Positions 1 through 12,500 of a stretch of 64,000 nucleotides of DNA are shown piece after piece. Numbering within the stretch: position 1 is the first letter of the stretch; every line of letters begins with the position of its first letter. The position numbers and the translations under genes are program-made. This stretch comes from Pisaster brevispinus (Eukaryota; Echinodermata; Asteroidea; Forcipulatida; Asteriidae): contig JAMKCF010000003.1 in NCBI GenBank assembly GCA_023634235.1, positions 6,166,958 through 6,230,957 of the forward strand, read 5' to 3'. The notes beneath the pieces were generated by a model, which did no database searches, was not told the origin of the DNA, and worked only from the letters and a program-made list of their open reading frames with translations.

Positions 1-1650
1 CACAAACAGAAGACCATCCAAACACGAACGGCATGCAGCATCACCAGAAATGAGAGCACTGATGATGGAATGGGACCACTTGCACCAAGGTGCAGAGGGT
101 ATATAGCACAGAAGGACTCTTTCTCGAAATCAGGTGGTTCTCCCTCTGAAGTTCAGGCCACTGGTATACAAGGAACTTCATGACGAAATGGGGCATCTCG
201 GCTCAGAACGAGTGGTGAACCTTGCAAGAGTAGGTTTTTCTGGCCTCACATGGCACGAGACATCATCCATTTTGTCACACAAGAATGTAGCTGTCTGAAG
301 CAAAAACTTCAAAACAAAACACCAAGAGCCCCACTTTCTAGCATCATAACTACTGAACCTTTTCAACTGGTGTCGATAGATTTCCTTCATCTCGCAAGAA
401 GTGCAAAGGAGTATACGAATACATCCTAGTAATAATGGACCACTTCACAAGGTTTGCCCAGTGCTACCCAACCACCAAGTCTGGCAAAACTGTCGATGAA
501 AAGATTTGTAATGACTTTGTACTCCGGTTTGGGTTCTCTCGAAAGATTCACCACGATCTAGGCAAGGAATTTGAAAACAACCTCTTTCGTCAGCTCGAGA
601 AATACAGCGGAGTGGGACATTCAAGAACAACACTCTACCATCCACAGGGGAACGGACAGGTGGAGCGATTCAATCCGACTCTCCTTCAGATGCTGCGAAC
701 ACTCACAGATGAGCAAAAAGCGAGATGGAAAGACTCCCTCAACAAGGTAGTGTTTGCATATAATAGCACCAAACAGGAGACAACTGGATACTCACCCTTC
801 TATCTTCTGTTTGGAAGAGCACCCAGCCTTCCGATTGATCTGCTATTTGGCTTGACGAAAGGCTCACAGGTACATGGCTCAGATGCTAGTCCCAAGAAAT
901 ATGCTGATCAATGGCAGAAGCTACAGGAGGCCTATGACATTGTTAGAGTGAGGACAGAGAATGCCGAAGCACGTGCCAGAGATCATTATGACCGGAAAAC
1001 AAGGTCCACTTGTCTAAATGCAGGTGACCGTGTTCTTGTCAGACGTTTAGCACTTCCTGGAGGGCCAAGTAAGCTTGAATAATACTGGTAGAAAAGGTTC
1101 ATGTGGTTATTCAGCAGAAAGGCGATATGCCAGTTTATGATGTAAGGCCAGAAGACAACTCGGGTAGAGTTCGAACTCTTCATCGCAACCATCTCCTTCC
1201 ATGCGAGTTTCTTGCAAAAGATGAACCGGAAGTACCCAGTCCCCAAACACCACACTGCAGAGTGACACGATCCAAACGCAGGTCTCTCTGTCCACATGAA
1301 CACAGCAACGACACTTCAGCCAATGAGGATGTTACTTCTAGTATTCTTGAAGCAAAGAATAAACCCGTGTCATTAGACTCATCTTCCAATCTCTGGCCGG
1401 GAGTGGAACCTTTCTGTCCAGATCCTTAGATGGATGATACGACCCCAGATGATCCGGATAATGATGAGCCTCACAGTGAGCCTACCCCTGCCACCGAAGC
1501 TGTAGAGGCGGATACATGCACCAGGGATAATACGGAGAAAGTTGAGGATGTGGTGTTAGACCCAGTTGAGGAGCCAGACGAATAACCATGTCGAACTCGG
1601 AGACCCCAGCCCGATTCATGAATGATGTTCTTGGTGAGCCAATTGTACAC
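1..1650 (+). mobile_element. Decayed Ty3/Gypsy retrotransposon, pol 3' part
   Basis: Remains of the integrase end of a Ty3/Gypsy pol polyprotein, the enzyme that joins element DNA to the host chromosome. Seen in order: an HHCC zinc-finger remnant near 175-330 (LHDEMGH, then CSCLK in another frame), the first catalytic Asp region near 370-395 (SIDFLHL), an intact core frame at 435-1082 with MDHFTRF, the second Asp in DLGKEFEN and the Glu in NGQVERFN, then a C-terminal piece at 1103-1429 (DMPVYDVRPED, LHRNHLLPCEF) and a typical tail near 1600-1640 (FMNDVLGEP). Frame changes near 240 and 400 and a stop at 1080 break it, so it is not one working ORF. Gag, protease and reverse transcriptase are not in the window on this strand. 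Confidence 0.85.
435..1082 (+). pseudogene. Integrase core fragment of the Gypsy element
   Basis: Longest open frame of the decayed pol, 215 codons. It holds the middle and last acidic residues of the D,D,E integrase core (DLGKEF and QVERFN) and the AYNSTKQETTGYSPF stretch usual just after the core. The first Asp lies upstream in another frame, and the stop at 1080 cuts the link to the C-terminal domain that resumes at about 1090. Best read as a pseudogene of a transposable element, not a host gene. Confidence 0.85.
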
Positions 1651-1666
1651 AACATCCAGGTGACCC

Positions 1667-2000
1667 CTACAGATTTTTTTCCTTCCGATTTACCATTCCA
1701 AGGACCATGCATGAGTTCTCCTTCGATGTCTCTGTCAACTGGCTGGGAGGTTTGGAGGGGGCTGGTTCCTCAGTCTCTGACAGGGGAGGGTCATCCACGT
1801 TACTTGACACTGGGGAGTCTCTCTTACCGATGGCCTCTAGCACTGCTTGCAACATGGACAGGCCTCCATCTGGAAGAACTTCAACCTCATCCCGGTCAAG
1901 ATGACGCTTAATTAACTTCACCATCCAAAGTCCGGACAGCTCATCTGTGACCTCGTCGACCCCAAGATCTTCTGCAATTACTAGCAGCATGCACCTTTTG
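1667..2000 (-). pseudogene. Possible Gypsy gag N-terminal fragment, opposite strand
   Basis: A 107-codon minus-strand frame begins with MLLVIAEDLGV and has LIKRHLDRDEVE, similar in style to gag starts of animal Ty3/Gypsy elements. Just upstream on this strand, the run TGGGGATCTTGCCAGGACC (about 2081-2099) follows an LTR-like end ...GGTGTTACA and could be a primer binding site. It is oriented opposite to the integrase at 1-1650, so two elements may abut or one is rearranged. The gag reading rests on resemblance only. Confidence 0.35.
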
Positions 2001-2100
2001 GTGGGTCGACTCCAGCTCGCCCATTGTTGTGGGCAGGCAGGGTTGGCTACTTTAACATGATGAGTTCAGTAAACCAACCGGTCCTGGCAAGATCCCCAAA

Positions 2101-2440
2101 TGTAACACCCGGGTGTGATGTTGGTTTGTCACACAATGTTAGTTTACATTAAAACACTGAAAATGAAAGAAAACAGGGAAACAAATGAGTTGGTTGCTCT
2201 TCACTAATAGCTTGTTGTAATCTTCCAGTCATACATTAGAATGACTATGTAATAACAAAGTAAAAACTAAATAATAAAGAAACAACAAAATAACTCATGT
2301 ATTAATTCAAGTAAATTCCACATACCTAAAAATGAAAGAAAACAGGGAAACAATTGAGTTGATTGCTCTTCACTAATAGCTTGCAGTAATCTTCCAGTCA
2401 TACATCAGAATGACTTGAAGATTTTTACAAGCAATGCCAA
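2101..2440. repeat. LTR-like edge with internal direct repeat
   Basis: Begins TGTAACACCCGGGTGTGA, a TG-starting possible LTR edge. An ~85-bp direct repeat (AATGAAAGAAAACAGGGAAA through CAGTCATACAT.AGAATGACT) occurs at about 2160-2245 and again at about 2328-2414. The far edge of an LTR could not be fixed. Confidence 0.4.
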
Positions 2441-2841
2441 CTCACACGTTCTCTGTGGTCTCCTGGGTGCACCACTGCTGTTTCAGGCTGGCTCTGGGTT
2501 AGGTAGTATGGTCAGTATGGCACATAGCATGGAACAGTTAAAATAATTGAGGAACTGATAAAAACCAACATTTTATAGTGGGAGGGCTAATTTTCTGTAA
2601 CTATTTCCAGTGACTATTTTCTGGGACCTCAACATATGTAGGTGAAAGCAAAATATGCACTAACTCCCAGCAGTTCTAGTAAGCAGGTAAGTTAGGCAAC
2701 AATGTTTATCCATTGTGAATGCACACATACACTGTCAACTCTTCTTGATTCTTTATGAAATACACTTTAGCATAAGCTCATTTTCCTGCTATATAGTAAG
2801 CATACAAATTTGCTTACAGGTAAATTGCTTTGTTGGGCTCT
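2441..2841. other. No gene seen
   Basis: AT-rich spacer between the LTR-like segment and the next MITE. No long frame, tRNA-like box or clear repeat was recognised. Confidence 0.5.
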
Positions 2842-3180
2842 GGGCCCAGTTTCATAGCTTAACAATTTGCTGCTAAGCAAAGCAAAGCAGGATATCAGTC
2901 ACAAATGGTACATGTGGAATGGTATTTTGGTAGGTAACCTTATCCTGGTAAGCATAATTCAATTTCCATTTCATAGCGCTGCTAACCGTAAGCACACGAA
3001 AAGGCATGCTAACCCTTTGGTGCTTACTGTATGACAATGAATTACATAATACTGGAAATCCATGGTGCTGGCCATCTAATTTTCTTGCTAACCTGTGAAA
3101 TTCGCTTATTTAAGCAAATTTTCTGCTATGGTTAGCACAAAAATTTGGTAACCGTTAAGCAGTGCTATGAAATTGGCCCC
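2842..3180. mobile_element. MITE, GGGCCCAATTTCATAG family
   Basis: Ends in inverted copies of one sequence: GGGCCCAGTTTCATAGC on the left and GCTATGAAATTGGCCCC on the right. The interior repeats GCTAACC/GCTTA words but has no coding frame. The same terminal word recurs at about 5075-5267 and in fragments near 13965, 15271 and 17470, so this is a dispersed non-autonomous family. Confidence 0.65.
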
Positions 3181-3309
3181 TGGGTACAATGGAATGGTGT
3201 TGAACATTTCATCAGCTCAGGACTGGAAGGTCATTGGTGCAGTTTGTATGGATTTCATAAAATGGGTTTTTGCCTATTTTTGAGCTCCTTGTACACAGCG
3301 TTTATTGAG

Positions 3310-3597
3310 TGATCTCCGAAGGAATTGTTTGGCAAAAACACTCTTGCTTTGCTGAGATGTAGAACAAAGAACCATTCCAACAGCTTTATTCCATGTACTG
3401 CATCTCTTTGGAACTCTTTGCTCAGTGCACGTTTCCCTCCATCCTACAATCTAGACTGTTTTAAGAGGAAAATAAATCCCACCTCAGCTCCCCCGAGTTA
3501 TTTTCATCTTTCATATTTTCTTCTTGTAGCCCTCTTACCAAGAGTGGCTTTTAGCCTTGTTTGGGGCAAACTTGCATTACAAAAAAATCAATAAATA
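3310..3597 (+). pseudogene. LINE reverse-transcriptase C-terminal fragment
   Basis: A frame at 3325-3594 encodes RTKNHSNSFIPCTASLWNSL followed by FPPSYNLDCFKRKI. This is the pattern at the C-terminal end of many animal non-LTR retrotransposon reverse transcriptases (R..R...SF.P....WN.LP...... FK). The upstream RT domain is absent, so it is a 5'-truncated copy, the usual fate of LINE insertions. No host function is expected. Confidence 0.65.
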
Positions 3598-5074
3598 AAC
3601 TAACAGTTTCTAGGAAAAACATTTATTGTGAATTTAATGCCCTTTTGATGATTTCGGATACAAAATTGCACTTAACAACCCAATAGCCCTGAGCCAAGGC
3701 TTTACAGATTTGAGTATTGTCGTGACAACTCATGAATATTGAAGAAAAAATGTACATGTACTGGGATTAATCATGTCACGTTAGTATTAAATATCTATTC
3801 ACAAAGGTTGTCTATAAAAGGGTTAGCAAAGCATTGGTTTTTGGAGAAAATTCATTATCATCTTTAGTTTCATGGAACTTAACAAAAATTCTTTGAGAGA
3901 ACACCGTTTAACAATTACATATTTTCTGGTGGTGTTTACAATAAGATTCTTATAGTTGCAACACAGGATTTTAACTGGTCATTTTCTTTCATCATTTCCC
4001 CGTAATAAGTGAAATAAATTTCTCAATGAGTCTTAACATCAACTGAGTTTCTGTTCACTGACCTATTTGTTTGATAGTTTTAATCCATATCTGCCTAACT
4101 ACAGGATTTCACTTTTTTTTTGGCATCTTAATTGCTTAATAGGACCTTTCACCAGGCACATTTTGTATACATATGCCGGGGCAAGCAATGACTTGACAAA
4201 GTTGGCACAGTTTCCAAAATTCTTACATTAATGCCGAATTTAGGAAACAATATTCACTCAAATAATTCTCACTGGCAACCTTTACAGTTTGCACAAATGT
4301 TTGACCAAGCTGTAAACTCCAAACTAATCTCAATTACTTTGTACATTCAGTTTGCGGTAACACCCTGTGTATATATCTACTCTGCTGTGTAGATTTGTTC
4401 TTTGAGAACTTATCTTGCTATTTATTCTCAATTTCTTTGGTCTCAAAAGTGGTATCAGAGCTGCCAATATTTGAATCTTGCAAATCAAGAAGTTTTTGTA
4501 CAACAATCAAGGAGATGTTCAGACATTGCAGGGAAAACTTTTCCGTAATCAGGGAAATTGTCAAGTTTGTTCATTAGAACAAGGAAAGATTGGTTTATTT
4601 TCAGGAAAACTTTCTGCAGAACCAAGGAGAGTTGGCAGCTCTGTGTTATGTGTTAAATAAATGTGAAGAAACTGTACATGTACAAGCAAGGGTTATCCTT
4701 TACTATGCCCAATAAGGATTGAAACAATTAGTAACTTAATCAAGGTGGATTTTTAATAAATGAAAATCAACATATACATGTACAGTCCAATAAACTATCA
4801 AATTATCAATCAATATATATCAATAACGCACTAATCAATGAATTGGTAAATTAAGCTCCGCCCCTTGCACCTTACCAATCACAGCTGAACCCATAAGTAT
4901 GGAAAATGGCCGACAAGCAAAACCCCATTTCAAAAATGAACAAAGTGGTGTCTTTTTCAAAGCCGTGATGACGTTAACATCATGGTCACAGTTGCTACGA
5001 CAATGGGTGGGGCATAATAGATCAATTTTTGCAGCCCATCCATGCAACTCTACAAGCAACTCCAAGTCTGGCCT
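3598..5074. other. Spacer, no gene seen
   Basis: AT-rich DNA with short frames only. A fragment of the GGTTTGCGGTAACACC...GTGTA family lies at about 4347-4445 (GCGGTAACACCCTGTGTATA followed by GATTTGTTCTTTGAGAAC). Otherwise nothing supported. Confidence 0.5.
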
Positions 5075-5267
5075 GGACCCAATTTCATAGAGTTGCTTAA
5101 GCACAAAAAGTAGTTAAGTACTACAAAATCTTGCTTACCAATATAAGGTTACCAGTCAAAATGCCATGTAACGTGTGATATCTGTAGATGGTATCCTGCT
5201 TACTTTTGCTTAGCAGAAATTTGTTAAGCAATATTTTCTGCTTAAGCAACTCTATGAAATTGAGACC
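5075..5267. mobile_element. MITE, short member of the TTTCATAG family
   Basis: About 190 bp bounded by inverted copies of CAATTTCATAGAGTTGCTTA: left at about 5079, right at about 5240-5262 (TAAGCAACTCTATGAAATTG). Interior is non-coding. Related to the element at 2842-3180. Confidence 0.65.
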
Positions 5268-5462
5268 TTGGGGACACGAGGTGTCCATTCTACAACTTGT
5301 AAAAGACCATCTCCAAATCACTCAGTCAATGCCTTACCGGAATATTGGGTTACATGCGTGAACAGAAAGACCTAAACAACAAGCCTTTAAGCTTCTTCAG
5401 CATTGACCCCACCCCGCCTCACATCCCCCACTAACTGCCTTACCTACAAGTCGGCCATCTTT

Positions 5463-5740
5463 TCACTGAATAATAATAATAATAATAATAATAACTAGTT
5501 TTTACAAAGCACTTTATCCATGGGCATCTCAAAGCGCTTATCAATATTTATTTCCAGACAGGTTTTTGAAAGTTATGAATTATGAGACCCATTTATGTAA
5601 TGCCTTAACACAAGGTGCTGCGGTGCATTCAGCAGCCACAGCCACTGGGGCAAACCCATTCTCTATAGCAATATGTGTAACTGGGTTATTTTACGTGCAT
5701 TACACAATACACGGGACAATGGCTTTACGCTCTGCTGACC
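5463..5740 (-). mobile_element. tRNA-derived SINE body and tail, minus strand
   Basis: The reverse complement matches the body of the SINE at 9707-10120, including the segments reading (plus strand here) AAGGTGCTGCGGTGCATTC and GGCAAACCCATTCTC. On the minus strand it ends with a tail reading TTTGAGATGCCC...GGATAAAGTGCTTTG and an ATT microsatellite (plus-strand AAT run at 5470-5494). The tRNA-like head is not clear here. Confidence 0.65.
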
Positions 5741-6224
5741 AGAAACACCCAGCCTCGCTACCATGGGCAGCGCGCCGTATCGATACCTCTCGTCCCCAAC
5801 CCCTGGAAGGGAAACACTGAAAATCAACGCTGACTGGCTAACCAAAAGTTACTGCTTGCGTACACGCTTGTTAAAAACATTCGGGCGCTTGTAGGGTGCT
5901 CAGTACGCGTAAAAATGCCATATTTCGATACAATACATTTAAAATAAATCATGTTTTTACATGGTCACCCTACACTGCATACAGTTAGACGTATCATAAG
6001 ACCGAAAAAGAATAAAAGGGGGCCAGTTGCTCCATGACTTGATGTGTCCTTTGACAACACGCTTTGCGAAGTCTCTTACACAGAATGAATCAACCACAGG
6101 ACTAATTATAATATCCAATAAATTTTGATATTTTAAAGTCACACTTCCAGGGGTTACAATCGAGCGAGGCCTTCTGGGAGTAAAACAAAAATGACGCAGC
6201 GAGATCGTACACAACTGGGAACGA

Positions 6225-6290
6225 GGTTGAGAAACACCAGAGCTTGAATCCAGTTTGCCAGACCGCTCGGCCACTTTGCACTCAATGCCA
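6225..6290 (-). mobile_element. SINE head fragment, tRNA-Leu/Ser-like
   Basis: Read on the minus strand, GTGGCCGAGCGGTCTGG is a pol III A-box-like start of a Leu/Ser-type tRNA head and CTGGATTCAAGC is a weak B-box region. Only the head is recognisable. Confidence 0.5.
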
Positions 6291-7311
6291 AGGTTTTGTC
6301 AGTGTGCAAGGCTCATAGTGCCCAGACCATTTTTGTCTGAATGCACGACCAACCTCACTTTCAAGTATGAATGCTTTCTGTTGAGTTGACTGAGAAAGCT
6401 TTAGCCAGTTCTGAAATTTGTCTGCAAGGAATGAAAAGGTGCAGTTAAACTATCAGATCCATGGTCACTTTCACTGATGGATGTTGTGAGATATCTACTG
6501 AGGGTGGTTCAGAAAATGACATCATTACTTTCTTTATCCACCACGAAAAGAGAATACATGTACTCAGAGTTTCTTAAAGAGATCTGCAAAGAGGAAAATA
6601 AAAAGTAGCAATTTAATGACTAACTAGTAATATATAAATATCTGTTGAGCTTTTGTAGCAACAACTTCTTCATCAGATGCAAAGAAGAAAACCAACTTCA
6701 ACCAAGGTTTCTATACAGTCCAGCACAGTCTAAACAAAGGACGGTAAATGAGTCGGTGCTTTAGTGTGACAAAAAGCCACCATTCCTATTCAGTCCACTA
6801 CCACCAACACAATCCAGTGTTATGATAATATTTTGTTCTGCTGCTTCCCTATCCATCCTAGTTTTGAACGCCCTAGTTTTGACCGAATAGAAACCTTGGT
6901 TGAAGTTGTTTTTCTTCATTGCATCTGATGAAATAGTTGTTGCAACCAAAGCTCATGCTCATTCATTTATTACTAGTTAGTAGTCATTACAGTGCTACAT
7001 TTTTTTCCCCGCTTTGCAAAACGACTACCCACCACTTATTAAAGAGATCTGGTAGGGCCAGCATACGGTTAGCGCATAAATATTACACAAGTTAGCAGCT
7101 GCATGAATAATCATCATCACAAACTACAACGAACACAATTTCTAATCATAAAAACAAGTTAGCAAAATAATACTTCCCTAACCATGAATTATACAAATCT
7201 TACTAAAGTCCCCAACAAGGGTTGAGGATACAACAATAGTCAGCCTATGTGAGTCCCTCGAACCTCCTGAGCCCATGGCACAATCCATGCCACCTGCAGC
7301 AAAGTCCTGCC
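6291..7311. other. Spacer with an imperfect inverted repeat
   Basis: No gene. The text at about 6655-6715 (GCAACAACTTCTTCATCAGATGC, ACCAAGGTTTCTATACAGTC) returns inverted at about 6885-6950 (GAAACCTTGGTTGAAGTTG, GCATCTGATGAAATAGTTGTTGC), giving a ~295-bp palindromic element, probably a MITE. Confidence 0.5.
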
Positions 7312-7474
7312 GTCGATTTCACCAAACTCTTCCTAACTTAGGATTAATCTTAGGACTTAGGACGAGTCCCAGCCTTGCACTGTAACATGTAAACCTTAAA
7401 ATTAATCCTAAGTTAGGACTAGTTACTCGTCCTAACTCGAGATAGGATTAATCCTAGCGTTTCGTGAAATCGGC
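7312..7474. mobile_element. MITE, CGATTTCAC...GTGAAATCG family
   Basis: Inverted ends: GTCGATTTCACCAAAC at left and GTTTCGTGAAATCGGC at right. The interior is built from repeated TCCTAAGTTAGGAC/TTAATCCTA words, themselves inverted. Relatives at 18679-18820 and 34809-34918. Confidence 0.65.
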
Positions 7475-8569
7475 TGCTGGTGTCAGTGCAAAAAGCACTT
7501 TTATGCGTTGCGCAAAAGTTTGTTTACAAAAAGTTGTATTTCGCTTAAAATAGCCGGCATGTTCACACAAAACAAGTGCGCGCCGAGATACAACATTTTT
7601 GCACCGACCATTTCCCCCCGTGATTCAACATTTTAGCAAATTTGAGATTCAACTTTTTTGCACTGACGTAATTGACGAATTGTTCACTATCAGACAACTC
7701 TGTTTTCTGTAAGCAAAGGGTGTTAGAAAAGCAGACTTTCTGTAAAAGTGTGTACACTGTGAGTTCATAGTTATCAAACAGAAAAATGCTTATCACTATG
7801 GGTGCACCACATTAAACAAAGAGAAACTCATGCACAGAGCCTCGTTAATAAAATGTAAACCCACAATTTTTTTTTCTGGAAATTAAATGTTTGAGGATCA
7901 TGGGTTTTATGGGTTGTTGAAAAATGGTTCAATATTGTGCCCCTAGGGTTATTGACTTTCAACCTGGAGCATTAGGGGTACACCAGGCCTCTAAAAATTG
8001 GCCCTATTTTTCTAAAAGGTGTGAGGTCACTTTTCCAAGATGGAGTCTGGCCAGTTTAGTCGTTGGGATGTTTTTATTTTGGACAAGCCTAGCTCAAAGC
8101 CAAAAGGCTAACCTACCAAATAGTGAAAAGAAAAAATGAAGTTTAGTTGTCCAAAAAAAATATTTGGATTGTTTTCAAGAGGCCAAGAAACTTTTAAATT
8201 TTGTGTGTGAGTATTTTTGAATATTTAAATGGCATTTAGTGGTGGTTGCTATGGTGGTTTCCATTTAGTAGTTTGCAATATAGTGCACCACCAATAGTTT
8301 GCCATGGACAGGCCATACTTTACCATGCATATTGCTGGCATGATGTTCTCATTCTACTCTGATTTCTGATTTGTTTTCCCTCAAAAAATCAGTAAAATTA
8401 TTATCAAATAGCCTGCAAAAGACTTAACAATATTGTAGGTAACCCTTTGTTACATTTTTAAAACTAGGGTAAAGTATTTCACATGATGTGAAGAAGTTCA
8501 CTAATACAAATAAACAGCACTTATAAAGTGCACAGTATCTGACAAAAAGTGCCATTCAAGGGCGCTGGT
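7475..8569. other. Spacer, no gene seen
   Basis: Short frames only, including a 71-codon one at 7924-8139 with no recognisable motif. Close similarity of about 8165-8235 (GGATTGTTTTCAAGAGGCC...TGTGAGTATTTTTGAA) to about 49275-49335 shows a dispersed repeat. Confidence 0.45.
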
Positions 8570-8830
8570 TTGTAGGACAAAGAAAGTCCTGGATTTAAAA
8601 TGCCTGTTTGAAGAGATGAGACTTGAGCTGTTGTTTGAAGATTGAAGGATTATTCTGTGTTCTTAGGTCAAGCGGTAATGAATTCCATAGACGAGGTGCA
8701 ATGTTAGAGAAAGCAGCTCTGTCTCCATAGCTAGCGAGGTGGGACACAGGTGGGCGGACCGTAGACCAGGCCTGACAAATACGGAGGTGTATCATGTCAC
8801 GGACGTAGATTGGAGCGAGTTGACAAAATT
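8570..8830 (-). pseudogene. LINE reverse-transcriptase C-terminal fragment, minus strand
   Basis: The minus-strand frame reads QLAPIYVRDMIHLRICQAW, then YGDRAAFSNIAPRLWNSLPL, then FKQQLKSHLFKQAF and a stop at about 8598. APRLWNSLP...FK..LK..LF is the standard C-terminus of CR1/L2/RTE-like LINE reverse transcriptases. The 3' flank downstream on this strand (to about 8520) resembles a LINE tail. A 5'-truncated copy. Confidence 0.75.
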
Positions 8831-8979
8831 TACACTCTTTGCAACATACACATGTACATGTACATACAAATTATGCACAAGTCAAATAACAAAATGTCTG
8901 TTTAATTTGCAAATTAGAGTTAACCTATGGGAAAAAAATACTAAAAAATGGGTGTGAGAGAATGATGGGAAATTTTTTC

Positions 8980-9400
8980 TGGTGCTCTTCGTTTTCACAA
9001 AGAGCTAAAATTGATTTCAAGACGTGTGTCAATCGTCATAAAGTGCGAGTGTCACAATACAAATCACCATGGCAATACTAAAAAAACTCATCTTAAAGCA
9101 CGTGGGCAACATTATCAATTGTCACAGACTAACAAACCTGTGAAATGTGAAAGTCTAACTTTCCACTTGGCACCCAATACATAAACCGCTTTCACACTAG
9201 TCTATTCCCTAGGGGCATCCACATAGAATAACGGCCGACCCTTTCACACTTGGATCCCTTTAACCCTGATCTACCCCGGCAAATGGGCATAACCTGGGGC
9301 CTCCCCAGGGCTGTGTTCCACAGGGGTAAAGAGATACAGTGTGAACAGGGCTAAGGAGTGTTAGAGGAAACATCTGGTGTCAGGATGTACTGATAATGCA
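8980..9400. repeat. Degenerate MITE and spacer downstream of VMP1
   Basis: Contains pieces of the TTTCACAAAG family (TTTTCACAAAGAGCTAAAATTGAT near 8991 and GTCACAATACAAATCACCATGG near 9051). No gene. VMP1 transcription, running leftwards, would end in this stretch. No poly(A) signal was assigned. Confidence 0.4.
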
Positions 9401-9421
9401 CGGATAGCTGGTCAGTAGTAC

Positions 9422-9562
9422 TCATGTCTGCTTGCAGTCATTCTTCTTGTCATGTAGCCTCTTGGCGTACCTCTGAGCCAGTGAGTTGATTATTGAGATT
9501 ATAAAGTAGACTACCATGATGATTATCAGCTTCTCAAACACCCAGGACAGCCAGTTTGTACC
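9422..9562 (-). CDS. VMP1: VMP1 exon 13: last membrane segment and stop
   Basis: Encodes [20 protein letters not shown] and [18 protein letters not shown]..., stop TGA at 9424-9422. The short tail lacks the acidic end of the vertebrate protein and reads NDCKQT. Confidence 0.95.
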   Translation of the reverse strand, partial: GTNWLSWVFEKLIIIMVVYFIISIINSLAQRYAKRLHDKKNDCKQT

Positions 9563-12500
9563 CTGAAATAAACCACAACAAAATAAACCACACAGTCAAT
9601 AACATGGAGGACCCAAAAAACACGTGAACGAAGAGTGCATTTTAGAAGAACTGTGGCTGATTTCACAAAGAGCCAAGATTGATCTTAAGTGCAAATCAAT
9701 CTTCATTGGCATGTCCTGGCCGAGCAGTCAAGCACTCGAGTCTCAAGCTCTGATGCTTCTGGTCAGAAGAGTGTGGGCTCAAGTCCTGGTTGTGGCACTT
9801 CTCTCCTTAAGCAAGACACTTAAACATTATTGCTTAGCCCTTCGGATAAAACGTTTTGCTGTTGGTTCCATGTGTACCACCAATGCACATAAAAGAACCC
9901 AGTTACACTTATTGCTAAGAGAAGGGGTTTGCCCTGGTGTTTCTGGCAGTGGCTGCTGAATGCACCGCAGCACCTTATGAGGTGCTAAGTAAATTGGTCT
10001 CATAATTCATACAAACTTCAAAACCTGTTTGAAAAAATGTCTTTCTTTGTTTCAAATGCCTTGAGCACTTTATTGGTGGATACGTGCGCTATCGAAGACT
10101 ACATTATTGTTATTGTTTGTTTGCTAGACATTTATTCAACGTTGTCCATTAATACACAAAGTTAATGTTATAATTACATGTATTATAATTGGATATAAAT
10201 TGAATTCAAACCAACATTTATCATAAATCAACAACATACATACTGGAACGTTAGGTATAGGGTGAAGCATGGCTTTTGTACCCCAACCTGTGGACAAATA
10301 CCTACAATTACCATACAAGTTACGAATAGGGACAAAAACGCAGGGACAAAACAAGAGCATAACAAAACAAACAGGAGTAAAAATAATTATTTATCAGACA
10401 TTATTATACATTATAAGAGTTAAGCAATTGAGTTTTCATTTTTTTGATGAATGTAGATAAAGTTAACGATAATTTAACTGAATCACTCAGCCTGTTCCAA
10501 AGGTCAATGCCCCGGTAATTAGTTATTATTATTAATTGCTAAGCAAAGTGTGATGTCACAATACAAATCACTACGACGATAAGAGCAACCCTGCAGTGAG
10601 AGGCTTTTTCCTTAAGGTTTATTACTTGATATTTGAAATAAAAAAGTTGCATCCCCTTAAGGTGATCGCTCTACTGCCGCTTCCCAGGTTGTATCGTAAC
10701 TTTGGGTGTGATCCCTGGCTATACAGCAGTTAAAGGTTGTATGGCTTCTGACTGGCACACATAAACAAAGTCAAAACAAAGATCTTGACAAAATAGGGAG
10801 ACCACCAAGCTAGAGAGCTCAGTTGGTAGTTCAAGTCTAGATCTGGTACATTGTTCTTTGTTCAACCCAAAACTATTTTAAACATGTGCTCAGTCAGTTT
10901 CCCTTGTGGTTTTTTGCTGGTTGTTTGAGTAATCTTACGAAAGAAATAATTACAATCAACTCCCATACCTGAGGGACAGTTTCACCAGCTTTGTGATGGA
11001 GCTTGTTTTTCTGCTTCTCAAGGTAGTCTCTGAAAGGCACTTGAAGAGGTGGTCCTACTTTGGGAATTTTACTACGGTAAGAAAAAAACAAAAGAAAACC
11101 TCTTATCAGAAGAGTAAATTCTACAGTATGACAAGATATCAATATAACAATAAAGAAGAAAAAAACCCTCATCCTTGTTGCAAAGCATTGTGTGCTTTCA
11201 GATGACTGAGAAAGAAATGACCCTTTTAAAGTAATGTACTTTTCCAGGAAGAAATCATTTTTCAGCCCAAAATTTGAATTTGAGAAAAGCTTCAGGCATG
11301 AAGCCTTTCTCATGCATCTGAAAGCACACGATTTTATGCAACAAGGGTGTTTTTTCTTTCATTATTTTCGTGCAACTTTGATGAACAATTGAAAGGTTAT
11401 TTTATGCATATGTTGGGATACACCAAGTGAGGATACTGGTCTTTGACAATTACCAAAAGTATACCCTGCCTTTAAAGATTGTATATAATTTTTTTTCTAA
11501 ACTTGAGACTGTACAGCTGCCAGGAAAGTCATTATGTTCTTCATGTGTTTGAGATTCCAAAATGAAAGATTTAGATTTTCTTACCCTAGTAATTCAACAA
11601 GAACTTCAACATGATGTTCGCTAAACGTCAAAATAACAAATAGTTTCTGAAAAAAAAAAAAAAGTGAAATTAAAGTTAGCTTTAACAAAGAATATGCAGA
11701 TAATAAAATATAACAATAGTAATGAGTATATATCCTTAGATCGATGTGTGTAGAGCACTGTATAATCAGTACTTTTCTGATTCCTGTGAAAAAACAAATC
11801 CATTGGCATAATTACTCGGGTGGGATTCGAACTCATGACCTTTGTCATCCTAGAGCAGATGTCTTACCAACTAGAACGCCAAGATTTCCCGGTAGCTAAA
11901 GGCAGTTTGAATTCTCTGGATATTGCAACAATTTTAAAAATGTTAAATTTGCATCGGGGATAAAGAATGTTATTTGCGTTTTACCCCTACACCAATGTGT
12001 GTAAAGCACTGTTCACTCAATTCTTTTCTGAGTGCTATGAAAAAAAGTCCACAGGCATATTTCTGCTTTTATTCTAGCCAAGTAGGCCCCACAAAGCGCC
12101 GTACTCTAATTATTACCCCTGTTTATCATGCTCCAGTGGGGTGTTGTGGCCAAGCGGTCTAGGGTGATGGACCCAAGTTCTGTAATTTACAGAATGTGGA
12201 TTTGAATCCTGGCCTGGTCAGTGGCGACACATGTGTCCTTTAGCAAGGCACTTTATCCTTATTGCTTCTCTCCACCCAGGAGTACAAATGGAAACCAGCC
12301 AAGAGCTGGGGAGTAACCTGCGATGGACTGGCATCCTGTCCAGGGGGAATAGAAATATTCTCAGTCGTTTAATGCCAATGAAACCGGATGTAAACACCGG
12401 CCTGATGAGCCATATTGGCTCAGGACAGACTTTACTTTATCTTTATCATGCTCCTCGTATTCCTCAAAGTATTTCAACTCCTTAGGAGTATGCAGCACCG

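Noticed and set aside
8500..9421. miR-21-like hairpin downstream of VMP1, as in vertebrates
   Set aside because: No matching seed or hairpin was seen in this stretch.
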